Notes: generated by a model not told the origin, from the letters alone. Positions 51,845-60,434 are shown, counted from the stretch's first letter. The stretch: 64,000 nt of DNA from Flavobacterium zepuense (GCF_007097145.1 NZ_VJVZ01000009.1:1-64000), one strand, 5' to 3'. Numbers and translations are program-made.

Positions 51845-53566
51845 ATGAACATTTTTTATAAAGCCTTAGTTCCGTGCCTGTTATTTATAACCTTAGGTGC
51901 CAACGCACAGGTAAAGCAGCAGCCCATACCGCGCGTAGACCAAATGGCCGATGTGCCACAGCCCTTTAAGATTATAGATTATAATAAGCTGGCACACGAT
52001 TTTGATGCAACGGTTTTTAATTTTAATGCCACCGGGACATTCTGGCCTTTAGTTTGGATCGATAAAAGCCAAAAGAACTTTCCGCAGGATGTTGTGGGTA
52101 TATATACCGCTATTGGCGATGTACGCCAGGGGCCTGACCATAATAAAGGGATGTTTCATGAGGCGTTGGCAAATATGGGGGCAACCTTAGGGGCAACACT
52201 TGTGGGTATAGATAAAACCAACCAGCAAAACCGCAACTACGTGGGCATGCTTAAAAATTACTTTAATAGCGAGACCGGCTGGGACATCATGATGAACAAT
52301 ACCTGCCCCGAAGTAGCGTTGCTTGGTGGCGGCTATGGCCGCGACTGGTGGTATGATGTATACCCTAATTTGCTATTTTATGCCATTTATGATAAGTATC
52401 CTAATGAGCCTGGTTTTGAGGCAATAGCACGAAAAATAGCAGACAAGTTTTATGAGGCCGATGTGATATTGAATGGCAATTACGACTATTCGTATTTTGA
52501 TTATGGCAAAATGAAGCCTATGACAAACAATATTTGCCTTCAGCCCGATGCTGCTGCCGGGCATGCGTGGGTACTGTATTCAGCTTACAAAAAATTTGGC
52601 GATGCAAAATATTTAAAAGGAGCATTATCTGCACTTAAAGCATTACAGTCGCAATCTAAAAACCCTACCTATGAGCTGCTTATGCCTTTTGGCGCCGAGT
52701 TAGCCGTGCGCATTAATGCCGAATTAGGTAAAGACTACGATGTAAATAAAATGCTGCACTGGAGCTTTGATGGTACTCCTATATGCCGTGAGGGCTGGGG
52801 TGTGTTGGTAGGCAACTGGAACGGTATAGATATTTCGGGTATTGTAGGGAGCACAGTAGACCACGGAGGCTACGGGTTTCTTATGAATACGTACGATGCC
52901 GCCTGGCCTTTAGTACCCATAGTGCGTTATGATCAGTCGTATGCTAATGCCATAGGCAAATGGATGTTGAATGCAGCCAATGCGTCAAAATTATTTTATC
53001 CGCAGTACATGCCGGACGACCATGAAATAATTCCGCAATTATCCGATGTTGGTAAAGGTGTTATTGCTTACGAGGGGATGATTAAACAATCTAACTACAA
53101 AGAGCACGAGGCTATAAAAGGCCCGGTGGCGCAGGGCGATGGCCCGCTTTGGGTATTGGGGCAAAACCCGCAGGAATCGCAATTAAGTGTTTACGGCAGC
53201 GGCCACGTAGGTATTTTTGGCAGTATTATTAAAAATACCAATGTAGAAGGTGTACTGCAATTAGACTTACTTGCTACCGATTTTTTTCATGACAAAGCGT
53301 ATCCTTCCTACCTGTATTACAACCCGTTTAATGAGAGTAAAACGGTTACTGTAATGGTGGAAAAAGGCGATAAAGTAGATGTTTATAATACGATATCGGG
53401 CACATTTGTAGCCAAAAATGTTACGGCCTCAACCAAGATAAAACTAAATGCTAAAAGCTCGGCAATATTGGTAATGGTTCCTGCAAAAGGAAAAGTAACT
53501 TACTCAGGTTCTAAAATGATGGTTAACGGAGTGGTGGTAGATTATCAAATTCAATCAAAAAAGTAA
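51845..53566 (+). CDS. Secreted protein of no recognised family, probable glycoside-active enzyme
   Basis: 573 aa with a signal peptide (ANAQ near residue 22). I cannot name a described family. The central part has helix-like, aromatic-rich segments typical of (alpha/alpha)-barrel carbohydrate enzymes: PEVALLGGGYGRDWWYDVYP, QPDAAAGHAWVLYSAYKKFG, TPICREGWGVLVGNWNG and DHGGYGFLMNTYDAAWP. The C-terminal 100 residues are strand-rich and may be a sugar-binding or sandwich domain (YNPFNESKTVTVMVEKGDKVDVYN). It lies 14 bases after the MFS gene and one base before GH13, so it belongs to the operon. Catalytic residues are not identified. Confidence 0.7.
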   Translation: MNIFYKALVPCLLFITLGANAQVKQQPIPRVDQMADVPQPFKIIDYNKLAHDFDATVFNFNATGTFWPLVWIDKSQKNFPQDVVGIYTAIGDVRQGPDHNKGMFHEALANMGATLGATLVGIDKTNQQNRNYVGMLKNYFNSETGWDIMMNNTCPEVALLGGGYGRDWWYDVYPNLLFYAIYDKYPNEPGFEAIARKIADKFYEADVILNGNYDYSYFDYGKMKPMTNNICLQPDAAAGHAWVLYSAYKKFGDAKYLKGALSALKALQSQSKNPTYELLMPFGAELAVRINAELGKDYDVNKMLHWSFDGTPICREGWGVLVGNWNGIDISGIVGSTVDHGGYGFLMNTYDAAWPLVPIVRYDQSYANAIGKWMLNAANASKLFYPQYMPDDHEIIPQLSDVGKGVIAYEGMIKQSNYKEHEAIKGPVAQGDGPLWVLGQNPQESQLSVYGSGHVGIFGSIIKNTNVEGVLQLDLLATDFFHDKAYPSYLYYNPFNESKTVTVMVEKGDKVDVYNTISGTFVAKNVTASTKIKLNAKSSAILVMVPAKGKVTYSGSKMMVNGVVVDYQIQSKK

Positions 53567-53567
53567 A

Positions 53568-55199
53568 ATGCATCCTGCCAAATTTAAATTTGTATGCTTA
53601 CTGGTTTCCTTTGTTAGTTGTTTTACAATGTATGCACAAGATTTGGCAGGTTCCCGTATATGGTGGAAAGAAACTGTTTTTTACCAAATTTACATGCCCA
53701 GCTATGCCGATAGCAATGGCGATGGGTATGGTGATTTTAAAGGGATAACCGGAAAACTGGACTACCTTAGTGGGTTGGGGATTAAAGGCATCTGGCTTAC
53801 TCCCTTTTTAAAATCGCCAAAGGTGGATAATGGGTATGACATAGCCGATTATTATACTGTTGACCCTACCTATGGTACTAAAGCGGATTTTGATTTATTT
53901 TTAAAAGAAGCGCATAAACGCGGTATTAAGGTAATTATGGATATGGTGCTAAATCATACCTCTACCGATAGTAAATGGTTTCAGGAATCCAGGAAATCTA
54001 AAGATAATCCGTACCGGGATTATTACATCTGGAAAGACCAGCCCAACAATTGGAAATCTTTTTTTGGTGGTACAGCATGGCAAAAAGAGGCAGCAACAAA
54101 CCAGTATTATTATCATAAGTTTGATGTGCGTATGGCCGATCTTAACTGGGGCAACCCAAAGGTTGTAGATGAAGTAAAAAAGGTGCTTACGTTTTGGCTG
54201 GATGCCGGTGTAGATGGCTTTAGGCTGGATGTAATTAACTTTCTTGCTACCGATGGCATCACGCGGGATAACCCGGTAAAAGAGGGCGTACAAGAGCATA
54301 AATATGACATAAACCAAAACGGCGTAAAAGACGCCATGCGTACTATAAAATCAATAGTTAGTGCGTATAAAGATCGTTTTATTGTAGGCGAAATTGGCAG
54401 CGATAAAATTGAGGTACTAAAACAATACCAGTCGCCTGATTTGCTGGATGTTGTTTTTAATTTCAATTTTGGGAGCATTCCGGCTTTCTCGGCGCAGAAG
54501 ATATTTGATGAACTGCAAAGTATGGAAAAGAACATGGCTAATTACCCAACGTTATTCTTCGGGAGCCATGATATGCCCCGGATGATAGACCGCCTGGCCG
54601 ATGGCAATACTGAAAGGGCGGAGGCCCTCGCTGCGTTGATACTCACGGCTAAAGGGGGGCCTTTTATTTACTATGGCGAAGAAATAGGTATGCATAATTC
54701 TGTAGCCCACAATTTAAGCGATATAAAAGATATTCAGGGAATTACGCATTATAAAATGGCTTTGGCTAACGGCAAAAATACTGATGAAGCCCTTACAGAA
54801 GGCAATGTCAATAATAGGGATAAATCACGCAGCCCAATGCAGTGGAGCAGTAAAAGCTTTGCCGAATTTTCTTCGAAAAAATCATGGATAAAAGTCAATC
54901 CTGATTACACCCAAATTAATGTACAGGCTTTAGAGAGGCAGCAAAGCTCTATCTTAAATAAATATAAGGAACTCATTACTTTAAGGAATAGCGAATTAGC
55001 GTTGCAATACGGCAGGTACACAAACCTTCAGTTTAAAGATGGCCTGATTAGCTTTACCCGTACTTTAAGTAATGAAAGCATTACTGTAATCATAAACTTT
55101 GGAGTCCCTTTTAAGTCCGCACTACCCAATGGAAGTAAAATACTGTTAGGCAATTTAGATATTAAAACAGATGGTTATCTTATTTATAAGTCTAATTAA
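53568..55199 (+). CDS. Secreted GH13 alpha-glucosidase-like enzyme
   Basis: 543 aa with a signal peptide (TMYAQ, about residue 24). The GH13 barrel has the usual motifs: region I DMVLNHT, region II GFRLDVINF (nucleophile D221), region III VGEIGS (acid/base E275), region IV SHDMPR (D335). Region IV usually reads NHDxPR; here Asn is Ser. The overall pattern is of the oligo-1,6-/alpha-glucosidase type (subfamilies 17/23/31-like), acting on short alpha-glucosides in the periplasm. It overlaps no gene and lies one base after the unknown protein. The final C-terminal beta domain is present. Confidence 0.93.
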   Translation: MHPAKFKFVCLLVSFVSCFTMYAQDLAGSRIWWKETVFYQIYMPSYADSNGDGYGDFKGITGKLDYLSGLGIKGIWLTPFLKSPKVDNGYDIADYYTVDPTYGTKADFDLFLKEAHKRGIKVIMDMVLNHTSTDSKWFQESRKSKDNPYRDYYIWKDQPNNWKSFFGGTAWQKEAATNQYYYHKFDVRMADLNWGNPKVVDEVKKVLTFWLDAGVDGFRLDVINFLATDGITRDNPVKEGVQEHKYDINQNGVKDAMRTIKSIVSAYKDRFIVGEIGSDKIEVLKQYQSPDLLDVVFNFNFGSIPAFSAQKIFDELQSMEKNMANYPTLFFGSHDMPRMIDRLADGNTERAEALAALILTAKGGPFIYYGEEIGMHNSVAHNLSDIKDIQGITHYKMALANGKNTDEALTEGNVNNRDKSRSPMQWSSKSFAEFSSKKSWIKVNPDYTQINVQALERQQSSILNKYKELITLRNSELALQYGRYTNLQFKDGLISFTRTLSNESITVIINFGVPFKSALPNGSKILLGNLDIKTDGYLIYKSN

Positions 55200-55241
55200 C
55201 CCTGTAATCAGTTGTTTGCTTTTAAGATGCCACAGTAATAA

Positions 55242-55439
55242 TTATCTCGCCACCTTTTTGGTCTTTTTCTTCTTGTCAAAAAGATAACCGATAATTAGCC
55301 CTACAACAGCCCAAAGCGGTATGCCCAAAAGTATTTTGGCGGTATCAAAGCGCTCATGGTCAATCAGCGGGAATAATACCATGGTAATTATGTATAATAG
55401 CCCGGCCCACACAAGGCCGGAACGGACCCATTTTTTCAT
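55242..55439 (-). CDS. Small two-helix membrane protein
   Basis: 65 aa. Two hydrophobic segments (about 7-23 and 36-53), an N-terminal basic start, and a Lys-rich tail (DKKKKTKKVAR). The C-terminal WAVVGLIIGYLFDKKK is typical of small membrane proteins in Flavobacteria. Function unknown. Confidence 0.72.
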   Translation of the reverse strand: MKKWVRSGLVWAGLLYIITMVLFPLIDHERFDTAKILLGIPLWAVVGLIIGYLFDKKKKTKKVAR

Positions 55440-55503
55440 GACTTTTGCAATTTGGTTATCATAAATTTAGCAAAAATTACTTGTATTTGCAAGCAAAATC
55501 GCA

Positions 55504-55534
55504 TTTGCTTAATGTGCTAATTACATTATCTTTG
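55504..55534 (+). promoter_or_regulatory. Promoter of the second ABC-F gene
   Basis: TTTG (55504-55507), 19-base spacer, TATCTTTG (55527-55534), with the ATG at 55557 close behind: a perfect Bacteroidota promoter. Confidence 0.78.
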
Positions 55535-55556
55535 CGGCTTTAAAATTTAGATGTAA

Positions 55557-57191
55557 ATGATTACTATTGATGCACTTTCGGTACAATTTGGCGGTACCAC
55601 GCTGTTTAGCGATGTTTCTTTTTCTGTAAATGAGAACGATAAGATTGCCCTTATGGGTAAAAATGGCGCCGGAAAAAGTACCCTGCTTAAAATTATTGCC
55701 GGTGTAAGCAAGCCGTCAACTGGTGCAATATCAGCACCTAAGGGTACTATAATTGCTTACCTGCCACAGCATTTGCTTACCGAGGACAACGCCACCGTAT
55801 TTGAGGAAACATCTAAAGCGTTTGAAGGCATCTTTAAAATGAAGGCTGAAATTGATGGCCTTAACGAAGAACTTACCGTACGTACTGATTATGAGAGTGA
55901 TGAGTACTACAAGATCATCGAAAAGGTATCAGAGCTTAGTGAGAAATTTTACTCGATAGAAGAGATAAACTATGAGGCAGAGGTAGAGAAAGTGCTTGTA
56001 GGTATTGGCTTTACACGTGAGGACTTTAACCGCCCAACATCTGAATTCAGCGGTGGATGGCGTATGCGCATCGAGCTGGCCAAGATATTGTTACAAAAAC
56101 CCGACCTGATCTTGCTGGATGAGCCTACCAACCACATGGACATTGAAAGTATACAATGGCTGGAAGATTTTCTTATCAATAGTGCTAAGGCTGTGATGGT
56201 TATAAGCCACGACAGGGCTTTTGTAGACAACATAACCACACGTACCATAGAGGTTACTATGGGCCGTATTTACGACTATAAAGCCAAATATTCACACTAC
56301 TTAGAGCTGCGTAAAGACCGACGTGCCCACCAACAAAAGGCTTATGACGAGCAGCAGAAATTTATTGCTGATAATCAGGCGTTTATTGAACGTTTTAAGG
56401 GCACTTTCTCGAAAACAGAGCAGGTACAGTCGCGAGTGCGCATGCTGGAAAAGCTTGAGCTTGTGGAAGTTGACGAGGTAGATACATCGGCATTACGCTT
56501 AAAGTTCCCACTGGCACCACGATCGGGTCAGTACCCCGTTGTGGTTGAGGCGCTTACTAAAAATTACGGTGACCACGTAGTGTTTAACAATGCCAATATG
56601 GTTATAGAGCGCGGCCAGAAGGTAGCCTTTGTGGGTAAGAATGGCGAAGGTAAGTCTACCATGGTTAAGGCCATGATGAGCGAGATCAGTTTCGACGGTA
56701 AAATGGAGTTGGGGCACAATGTTAAGATAGGTTATTTTGCTCAGAACCAGGCAGCTATGCTTGATGAAGACCTTACCGTTTTTGAAACGATAGACCGTAT
56801 TGCAGAGGGCGACATCCGTACTCAAATTAAGAATATATTAGGTGCTTTTATGTTTAGTGGTGATGATACTACCAAGAAAGTCAAGGTGTTATCGGGTGGC
56901 GAGAAAACCCGCCTTGCCATGATAAAGCTATTGCTGGAGCCGGTTAACCTGCTTATCCTGGATGAGCCTACTAACCACTTGGATATGAAGACTAAAGACA
57001 TCATTAAGGATGCCCTCAATGCTTTTGAAGGCACTCTGGTACTGGTATCGCACGACAGGGATTTCCTTGACGGACTGGTAACTAAGGTGTTTGAATTTGG
57101 CAACAAACGCGTTAAAGAGCATTTTGAAGATATTAAAGGTTTCCTTGAACATAAGAAGATTGAAAACCTGAGGGAAATAGAGAAAAAATAG
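55557..57191 (+). CDS. ABC-F family ATPase (YbiT/EttA type)
   Basis: 544 aa. There are two ABC domains (Walker A GKNGAGKST and GKNGEGKST; signatures EFSGGWRMR and VLSGGEKTR; Walker B LILLDEPTNHMD and LLILDEPTNHLD). A charged linker contains QSRVRMLEKLE. It lacks the long C-terminal coiled coil of Uup. It acts on the ribosome, perhaps as a translational throttle or ribosome rescue factor. Not a membrane transporter. Confidence 0.9.
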   Translation: MITIDALSVQFGGTTLFSDVSFSVNENDKIALMGKNGAGKSTLLKIIAGVSKPSTGAISAPKGTIIAYLPQHLLTEDNATVFEETSKAFEGIFKMKAEIDGLNEELTVRTDYESDEYYKIIEKVSELSEKFYSIEEINYEAEVEKVLVGIGFTREDFNRPTSEFSGGWRMRIELAKILLQKPDLILLDEPTNHMDIESIQWLEDFLINSAKAVMVISHDRAFVDNITTRTIEVTMGRIYDYKAKYSHYLELRKDRRAHQQKAYDEQQKFIADNQAFIERFKGTFSKTEQVQSRVRMLEKLELVEVDEVDTSALRLKFPLAPRSGQYPVVVEALTKNYGDHVVFNNANMVIERGQKVAFVGKNGEGKSTMVKAMMSEISFDGKMELGHNVKIGYFAQNQAAMLDEDLTVFETIDRIAEGDIRTQIKNILGAFMFSGDDTTKKVKVLSGGEKTRLAMIKLLLEPVNLLILDEPTNHLDMKTKDIIKDALNAFEGTLVLVSHDRDFLDGLVTKVFEFGNKRVKEHFEDIKGFLEHKKIENLREIEKK

Positions 57192-57227
57192 CTTAATATT
57201 TCACTTTTGGATTTCGAGTTACAATAT

Positions 57228-57257
57228 AAGAGACGCATATTTTGCAACTCTTTTTTA
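57228..57257 (+). terminator. Weak terminator after the second ABC-F gene
   Basis: AGAGACGCA and TGCAACTCT can pair with a two-base internal mismatch, followed by TTTTTT. Confidence 0.45.
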
Positions 57258-57286
57258 TGCTTGTAATATGCCAAAAGGCTTTAGAA

Positions 57287-57302
57287 TATACCAATCGGTA
57301 TA
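57287..57302. promoter_or_regulatory. Operator-like palindrome, copy 1
   Basis: TATACCAATCGGTATA: TATACC half-sites around a four-base centre, as bound by TetR-family repressors. An identical copy lies 49 bases downstream. Confidence 0.65.
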
Positions 57303-57335
57303 TTTATTTTTCGATTTTTGATGTCGCTTCCAAAT

Positions 57336-57351
57336 TATACCAATCGGTATA
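57336..57351. promoter_or_regulatory. Operator-like palindrome, copy 2
   Basis: The same 16-base sequence as at 57287-57302. No TetR gene and no promoter reading outward from here is present in the window. Confidence 0.65.
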
Positions 57352-57358
57352 ATTATAA

Positions 57359-57401
57359 ATACACAAAAGGCATAAGTTACGAACCTATGCCTTTTGTGTA
57401 T
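57359..57401. terminator. Hairpin in the convergent gap after the ABC-F gene
   Basis: TACACAAAAGGCATA and TATGCCTTTTGTGTA form a perfect 15-base stem with an 11-base loop. No clear T-tract follows on either strand. It may end transcription from the minus-strand gene at 57433. Confidence 0.55.
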
Positions 57402-57432
57402 GATGGTAAAAAAAGTAATTATCTAATCAATA

Positions 57433-57657
57433 TTAGTTGAATTTTACTTCTAACACATCAATTTCACCTTCGCTAATTTCGTTGTTCTCATCGGCAATAA
57501 TATTGATGCCCGAGATGCATAGCGATTTTACTTTTCTGGTGCCTTTAGTAACCAGTTTCTCAAAGTTTGATGGGTGAAGCATAAGCATCACATTCTCTGT
57601 AAGGGCGTTTGTAAGGATAAAACTCTTGATAGTCGCTAAGTCGATGTTCTTTTTCAT
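57433..57657 (-). CDS. Small acidic protein, paralogue of the 28104 gene
   Basis: 74 aa. It shares with the 77-aa protein at 28104-28337 the helix FI(L/I)..N.LTE.V....HPS.F..LV and an acidic, short C-terminus. The middle differs (KVKSLCISGINIIADEN here). No known family is recognised. The two loci are 29 kb apart, so this is a dispersed paralogue pair, not a local duplication. Confidence 0.78.
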   Translation of the reverse strand: MKKNIDLATIKSFILTNALTENVMLMLHPSNFEKLVTKGTRKVKSLCISGINIIADENNEISEGEIDVLEVKFN

Positions 57658-57805
57658 AGCATTTGTTTTAGAAGGTTTGTTTTACAAAGATGGACTATAA
57701 ACCTTTAAAATTTTGGTAACAAAAAGCCAATAAAACATTAAATTTTGTTAACATTTTTTTCGCAGACTATCAGTACTGTTTCGTTTTCGCGACATATTTA
57801 ATGCC

Positions 57806-58087
57806 TTACCAAACCGTAAGCTTGGCAAGGTAATCGGCATCTGCAAAAAAATCGGGCTTTGCCTCGTTAATGCCAATCAGCGTGTAAGCCTCTTTATGGT
57901 TGCCTTCAATCTCAAAACTACTGCTTGTGGTATACTGGTCTAAAAAGCCCTTAACGTCAAAATCCTCAAGCTCTGCCTTAGGTAGCAGCACAAAGTAGTC
58001 AATTATAGTTTCTTCTCCTTTAAAGGTAGCCCTGCCCTCAAAGTTTTTAAGTTCGTCAAATATATCTTTAGCTTCCTGGTACTTCAT
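57806..58087 (-). CDS. Small protein of unknown function
   Basis: 93 aa, beginning YQEAKDIFDELKNFEGRATF and with YFVLLPKAELEDFDVKGFL in the middle. It is acidic and soluble. It lies on the same strand as PfkB, but the word-repeat tract at 58089-58252 separates them. No function can be assigned. Confidence 0.68.
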   Translation of the reverse strand: MKYQEAKDIFDELKNFEGRATFKGEETIIDYFVLLPKAELEDFDVKGFLDQYTTSSSFEIEGNHKEAYTLIGINEAKPDFFADADYLAKLTVW

Positions 58088-58088
58088 A

Positions 58089-58252
58089 ATTAGATGGTTA
58101 GATTATTGGATGGTTAGATCATTGGAATATCAGATTTTTAGATATTATGTAACCTTTGAAATTTGGAATTTGTTTTTTGGAATTTTTCCCTTGAAATTTG
58201 GAATTTGCTTTTTTGGAATTATAACTCGTAATTCATAATTTGAAATTCGTAA
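58089..58252. repeat. Word-repeat tract with a 35-base tandem unit
   Basis: TTGAAATTTGGAATTTG occurs at 58156-58172 and again at 58191-58207, 35 bases apart, with related GGAATTTT... words between. TTAGAT(GG)TTAGATT words precede it. It lies between the unknown gene at 57806 and PfkB. Confidence 0.7.
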
Positions 58253-59185
58253 TTACTTAGAAAGCCACTTATACAGCCTCTCGGCATTTTCTTTGGTAAA
58301 CAACCCCGTGCCGGTGCTCATAGTAGCAGCCGACCCACATGCCACGCCCATACGCGCCATATCTGTATGGCTGCCGCCCTGCGCCAGTATAGCCACCATT
58401 CCGGCCACCATGCTGTCGCCTGCACCCACGGTGCTTAGCTTTTTAACCGAAGGCGCCGGCACATGAATATTCTCATCTTTACTAACAAGGTAAGCGCCCT
58501 GCGGACCAAGCGACACCACAACAATCTCGGCCTTACCCTCATCAATAAGCTGTTTGGCAGCTTCATCGGCGCTTTCGTTATCCAGTTCCTTCATCCCCGT
58601 AAGGGTACTCAGTTCGCCAAGGTTAGGTTTAAGCAGGTAAACACCCTCCTTTAGCACTTCGGAAAGCGCCTCGCCCGATGTATCTGCAATAACTTTAGCA
58701 CCTTTATTCTTAAGCCCCTTAACAAGCGTGCGCATAAACGCAGGCTCAATGCCCGGGGGCAGGCTGCCGCTAATTACAACAATATCCGGGGTGGGAGACA
58801 GGCTGTCTATAATGGTGTTAATATCCTTAACCTCATCGGGCGTAATATCTTCACCGGGCATCCCAAAGCGGTACTGTTCGTTGTGCGATGTATCTACCAC
58901 AATAAAGTTCTCGCGGGTTTCGGCCGCGGTAGGTATGGTGCTGGTGGTAACCTTTTCGTCTTTAAGGAGTTCCTCTAAAAGCTCTCCCGTGCGGCCACCG
59001 CTTGTAAACAGCGCTACTGATTTAATGCCCAGCCTTGCCAAACCACGGGATACGTTAATGCCACCGCCCCCCGGCTCATATTTGGGCGGGGTGCAGCGCA
59101 ATTTCTTTTCGGGTTTAAGGTTCTCTACCGTGGTGCTTTTATCTACCGTAGGGTTTAAGGTAATCGTAAGTATATTTTTTATCAT
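58253..59185 (-). CDS. PfkB-family sugar (hexose phosphate) kinase
   Basis: 310 aa. The family signatures are GGGGINVSRGLARLG near the N-terminus and the catalytic STVGAGDSMVAGMV near the C-terminus, where the Asp of GAGD is the base. It is of the 1-phosphofructokinase/6-phosphofructokinase II type (TIGR03168). It phosphorylates fructose phosphates or a related sugar; with no adjacent PTS it is more likely a glycolytic PfkB. Confidence 0.9.
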   Translation of the reverse strand: MIKNILTITLNPTVDKSTTVENLKPEKKLRCTPPKYEPGGGGINVSRGLARLGIKSVALFTSGGRTGELLEELLKDEKVTTSTIPTAAETRENFIVVDTSHNEQYRFGMPGEDITPDEVKDINTIIDSLSPTPDIVVISGSLPPGIEPAFMRTLVKGLKNKGAKVIADTSGEALSEVLKEGVYLLKPNLGELSTLTGMKELDNESADEAAKQLIDEGKAEIVVVSLGPQGAYLVSKDENIHVPAPSVKKLSTVGAGDSMVAGMVAILAQGGSHTDMARMGVACGSAATMSTGTGLFTKENAERLYKWLSK

Positions 59186-59324
59186 TGCTAAAAAGCGTGT
59201 TTTGTAAGGTTTTGCTATAAGAGCTTGTTAAACAAGTTGCAAGCTAAAATAGCAAATAAAACCCTACGCACTGCCTAACATAATGTTAAGAGTGCGGCAA
59301 TAAAAATAATACTGTGTGATTTTT

Positions 59325-59630
59325 TTAGATAAACCTTTCTATAATGCTGTATTCGTTGCTCAGTTCAATATAGTAGCAGCCTTCCGGTATCTCTATATCA
59401 AGTTCTGCAATTTGCTTATCGGTAAAGCCACGCTTTAAAAGCTCTTCGCGGGTGTGCAGTAAAATAGGCTCATCGCCAACATAATACAGGTCTTCATCGG
59501 TGTGGTTAACTTCTGTAACAGTGCCGGAAATTCCGTAGTCAAGAGAGTTATAAAGTAAATCTTTTTCAAGCTCTTCGTCAGAAAGCTTGTTAAGCCATGT
59601 TTTAAGTTCTTTTAGCTTCATTTTTTGCAT
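59325..59630 (-). CDS. Small acidic protein of unknown function
   Basis: 101 aa (an alternative ATG at 59621 gives 98 aa). Acidic, beginning LKELKTWLNKLSDEELEKDLLYNS, with a later stretch GDEPILLHTREELLKRGFTDKQI. No membrane segment or known family. It precedes PfkB on the same strand with a 139-base gap. Confidence 0.66.
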   Translation of the reverse strand: MQKMKLKELKTWLNKLSDEELEKDLLYNSLDYGISGTVTEVNHTDEDLYYVGDEPILLHTREELLKRGFTDKQIAELDIEIPEGCYYIELSNEYSIIERFI

Positions 59631-60092
59631 TAGTAAAATTAGTAATTGGGCATAATAACGGTATCTATTTGTGGGGCAAATAAATCTGGGTATAAATATA
59701 ATTAATAATTTTCAAAATATAATACAATGTTAAATATTTATTAAAACGTATTGTTAAACTCCTACTAAAGTGTAATTAGGGTATTTATATATATTCTGTT
59801 TGTGGTTTGATTTTTAAGTGTTTAGTTAATAAAAATTGCTATCAATATTATTAATACATTAACTGATTGTATTACATTAATTTGCCAAAATTTATTGTTT
59901 AAGAGGTTAATATGGTACTAAATATCCTACAGAACAGCACTTTAAGGCAGGTGCTTTTTGTGTAAAATAGTGCAGCATATTTGCCAGCTTAAAAAAAAGT
60001 TTATATTTGTTGCAAATGTGGCGCGGGTATTGCTGCTATAAAGTTGATATATAGCGGTACTGCGTTATATATAATCCGCAAAAACTTCTTTA
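59631..60092. other. 462-base intergenic region
   Basis: AT-rich with no ORF of note. A promoter-like pair lies at 59980-60009: TTTG, an 18-base spacer and TATATTTG, the latter 84 bases before the next gene. Nothing else was recognised. Confidence 0.6.
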
Positions 60093-60398
60093 ATGAAAAA
60101 TTACGATGTTAAACATATAGCATTTCATGTGCTTGTGGCCCTGTATTTTATATGGCTGCCTGTTTTTGCCGTGCTGTTGTGCCTTGCCCTTAATGATACC
60201 TTAACCACGGCGAGCCTGTCGCTCTCTAAAATATTTCTTACCTGGATATTTTTAAACCTTATAATGGGGTCGGCATTATTTTTTGTAATACAGCTTTTTC
60301 AAAAAAAGAACCTGCTTAATAAAATAATACGCTTTAGCTTTATTGCTATAGCAGTAGTATCGGTTACTATAACGCTGGTTATAGTGGGCAATGCATAA
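60093..60398 (+). CDS. Three-helix membrane protein of unknown function
   Basis: 101 aa. Hydrophobic segments at about 10-33, 45-66 and 80-98 with short charged ends. It has a promoter-like sequence 84 bases upstream and its own terminator. No family recognised. Confidence 0.7.
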   Translation: MKNYDVKHIAFHVLVALYFIWLPVFAVLLCLALNDTLTTASLSLSKIFLTWIFLNLIMGSALFFVIQLFQKKNLLNKIIRFSFIAIAVVSVTITLVIVGNA

Positions 60399-60434
60399 AA
60401 AAAGCCACTGCATATACTACAGCGGCTTTTAGTA
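60397..60434 (+). terminator. Terminator after the three-helix membrane protein
   Basis: AAAAGCC-A-CTG and CAG-C-GGCTTTT form a stem with one mismatch and a nine-base loop. Confidence 0.72.
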
